NCBI RefSeq assembly: GCF_022846655.1
Contig: NZ_AP025667.1
Location: forward strand, 3,695,001-3,759,000
Length of the DNA stretch: 64,000 nt
Source of the DNA: Streptomyces seoulensis
Lineage (GTDB): Bacteria > Actinomycetota > Actinomycetes > Streptomycetales > Streptomycetaceae
Direction: 5' to 3'
Part shown: one piece after another, positions 63,677 through 64,000 of the stretch
Numbering within the stretch: the first letter of the stretch is position 1
Layout of the letters: every line of letters begins with the position of its first letter
Notes under the pieces: generated by a model
Told to the model about the DNA's origin: nothing
Database searches by the model: none
Seen by the model: only the letters and a program-made list of their open reading frames with translations
Made by a program: the position numbers and the translations under genes

Positions 63677-64000
63677 TCAATCCGGGGAGTCGGCGTCGAG
63701 ATGCGCGAGTCCCTCCTCCCAGCGCCGCCGCCGCTCCTCCCCCGGCTGCTCCCACCATGGCGTTCCACGCTCCCCCAGCGCGACCTTGGCCCGCTGCACA
63801 CGGCCACGCGCCGCCGACTCGGCCTCGCTGTCCCCGGCGTCCAGGGCGGAGCGCACGGCCCGGCGCGCGCTCATTAGATGCCGACGCAGACGGGCAGCGA
63901 TGTCTTCGGGCACGTCGGGGTCGGTCGCACGCCACCGCCGCCCGTCGATGACGACGAAATGCCCATCAGGTGTCTTCTCGGGCGGGGAGTGGTGGCGGGC
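63677..64000 (-). CDS. Small basic protein (start outside window)
   Basis: The frame is open to the right edge: ARHHSPPEKTPDGHFVVIDG then RRWRATDPDVPEDIAARLRR and HLMSARRAVRSALDAGDSEA, ending ERRRRWEEGLAHLDADSPD. The pattern is a conserved actinobacterial small protein in which the RRWRATDP and KVALGERGTPWWEQ segments are diagnostic; some databases call such proteins biopolymer transporter Tol, a name I consider unsupported. A GTG at 63913 exists, but conserved residues lie upstream of it. It is charged, helical and probably cytosolic. Confidence 0.7.
   Translation of the reverse strand, partial: ARHHSPPEKTPDGHFVVIDGRRWRATDPDVPEDIAARLRRHLMSARRAVRSALDAGDSEAESAARGRVQRAKVALGERGTPWWEQPGEERRRRWEEGLAHLDADSPD

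Overview
The window is high-GC actinobacterial DNA, most likely from a Streptomyces chromosome. The signs are the strong G/C third-position bias, frequent GTG starts, four-base start/stop overlaps (GTGA, ATGA), and gene families typical of that genus: heme-domain CYP102-like P450, LutABC, pirin, PucR and MarR regulators, a family 87-like glycanase, and many small stress proteins. No rRNA, tRNA, CRISPR array or antibiotic gene cluster was recognised.

Layout. 1-10 kb: the 3' part of a P450; a cysteine-cluster/pentapeptide protein; lutABC for L-lactate oxidation; an osmoprotectant (Opu/Pro-type) ABC transporter whose ATPase gene converges on its own permease/binding-protein operon; a decayed pyrroline-5-carboxylate reductase gene; and a pirin. 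10-13 kb: a lipoprotein, a transposase remnant, an intact IS5-family element with perfect terminal repeats and a -1 frameshift site, and a zinc formaldehyde/alcohol dehydrogenase. 13-23.5 kb: a membrane protein, a class-II UvrA, a DJ-1/PfpI protein, a histone-fold DUF1931 protein, an aldo/keto reductase, an MFS transporter with divergent LysR regulator, and a large PucR-type regulator.

23.8-33.3 kb is the most coherent block: dnaK-grpE-dnaJ(cbpA)-cbpM-clpB-thioredoxin, tightly overlapping, then DUF2267, a UBP-type zinc finger, and a flavoprotein that fuses a cyclic-nucleotide-binding domain, a thioredoxin-like segment and a thioredoxin-reductase-like module lacking the CxxC. It looks like an accessory protein-repair and redox island separate from the housekeeping heat-shock genes, and it is the best candidate for an under-described system here.

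33-47 kb: HEAT and ankyrin proteins (one truncated), a P450, PAP2 phosphatase and DedA, a BlaI/M56 repressor-protease pair with two matching operators, a truncated NAD(P)-binding gene beside two perfect hairpins, a TetR/DUF1772 divergent pair with a 9-bp dyad, hydrolases, a GNAT acetyltransferase and an ornithine-cyclodeaminase-like protein. 47-54 kb: a secreted glycanase with discoidin domain, and an unusual IS30-type HTH/MarR fusion regulator divergent from a DUF4097 gene, followed by a hydrolase and an NmrA-like reductase. 54-64 kb: a 1 kDa-scale membrane protein (about 1,060 residues) with a periplasmic-binding-protein domain, CsbD and other very small stress or membrane proteins, a hydrolase preceded by a 17-codon leader ORF, pyruvate oxidase (poxB), an FMN glutamate-synthase-like protein, and a partial gene running off the right edge. 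Many convergent or gene-end junctions carry strong, perfect hairpins that read as intrinsic terminators without U-tracts, as is usual in Streptomyces.
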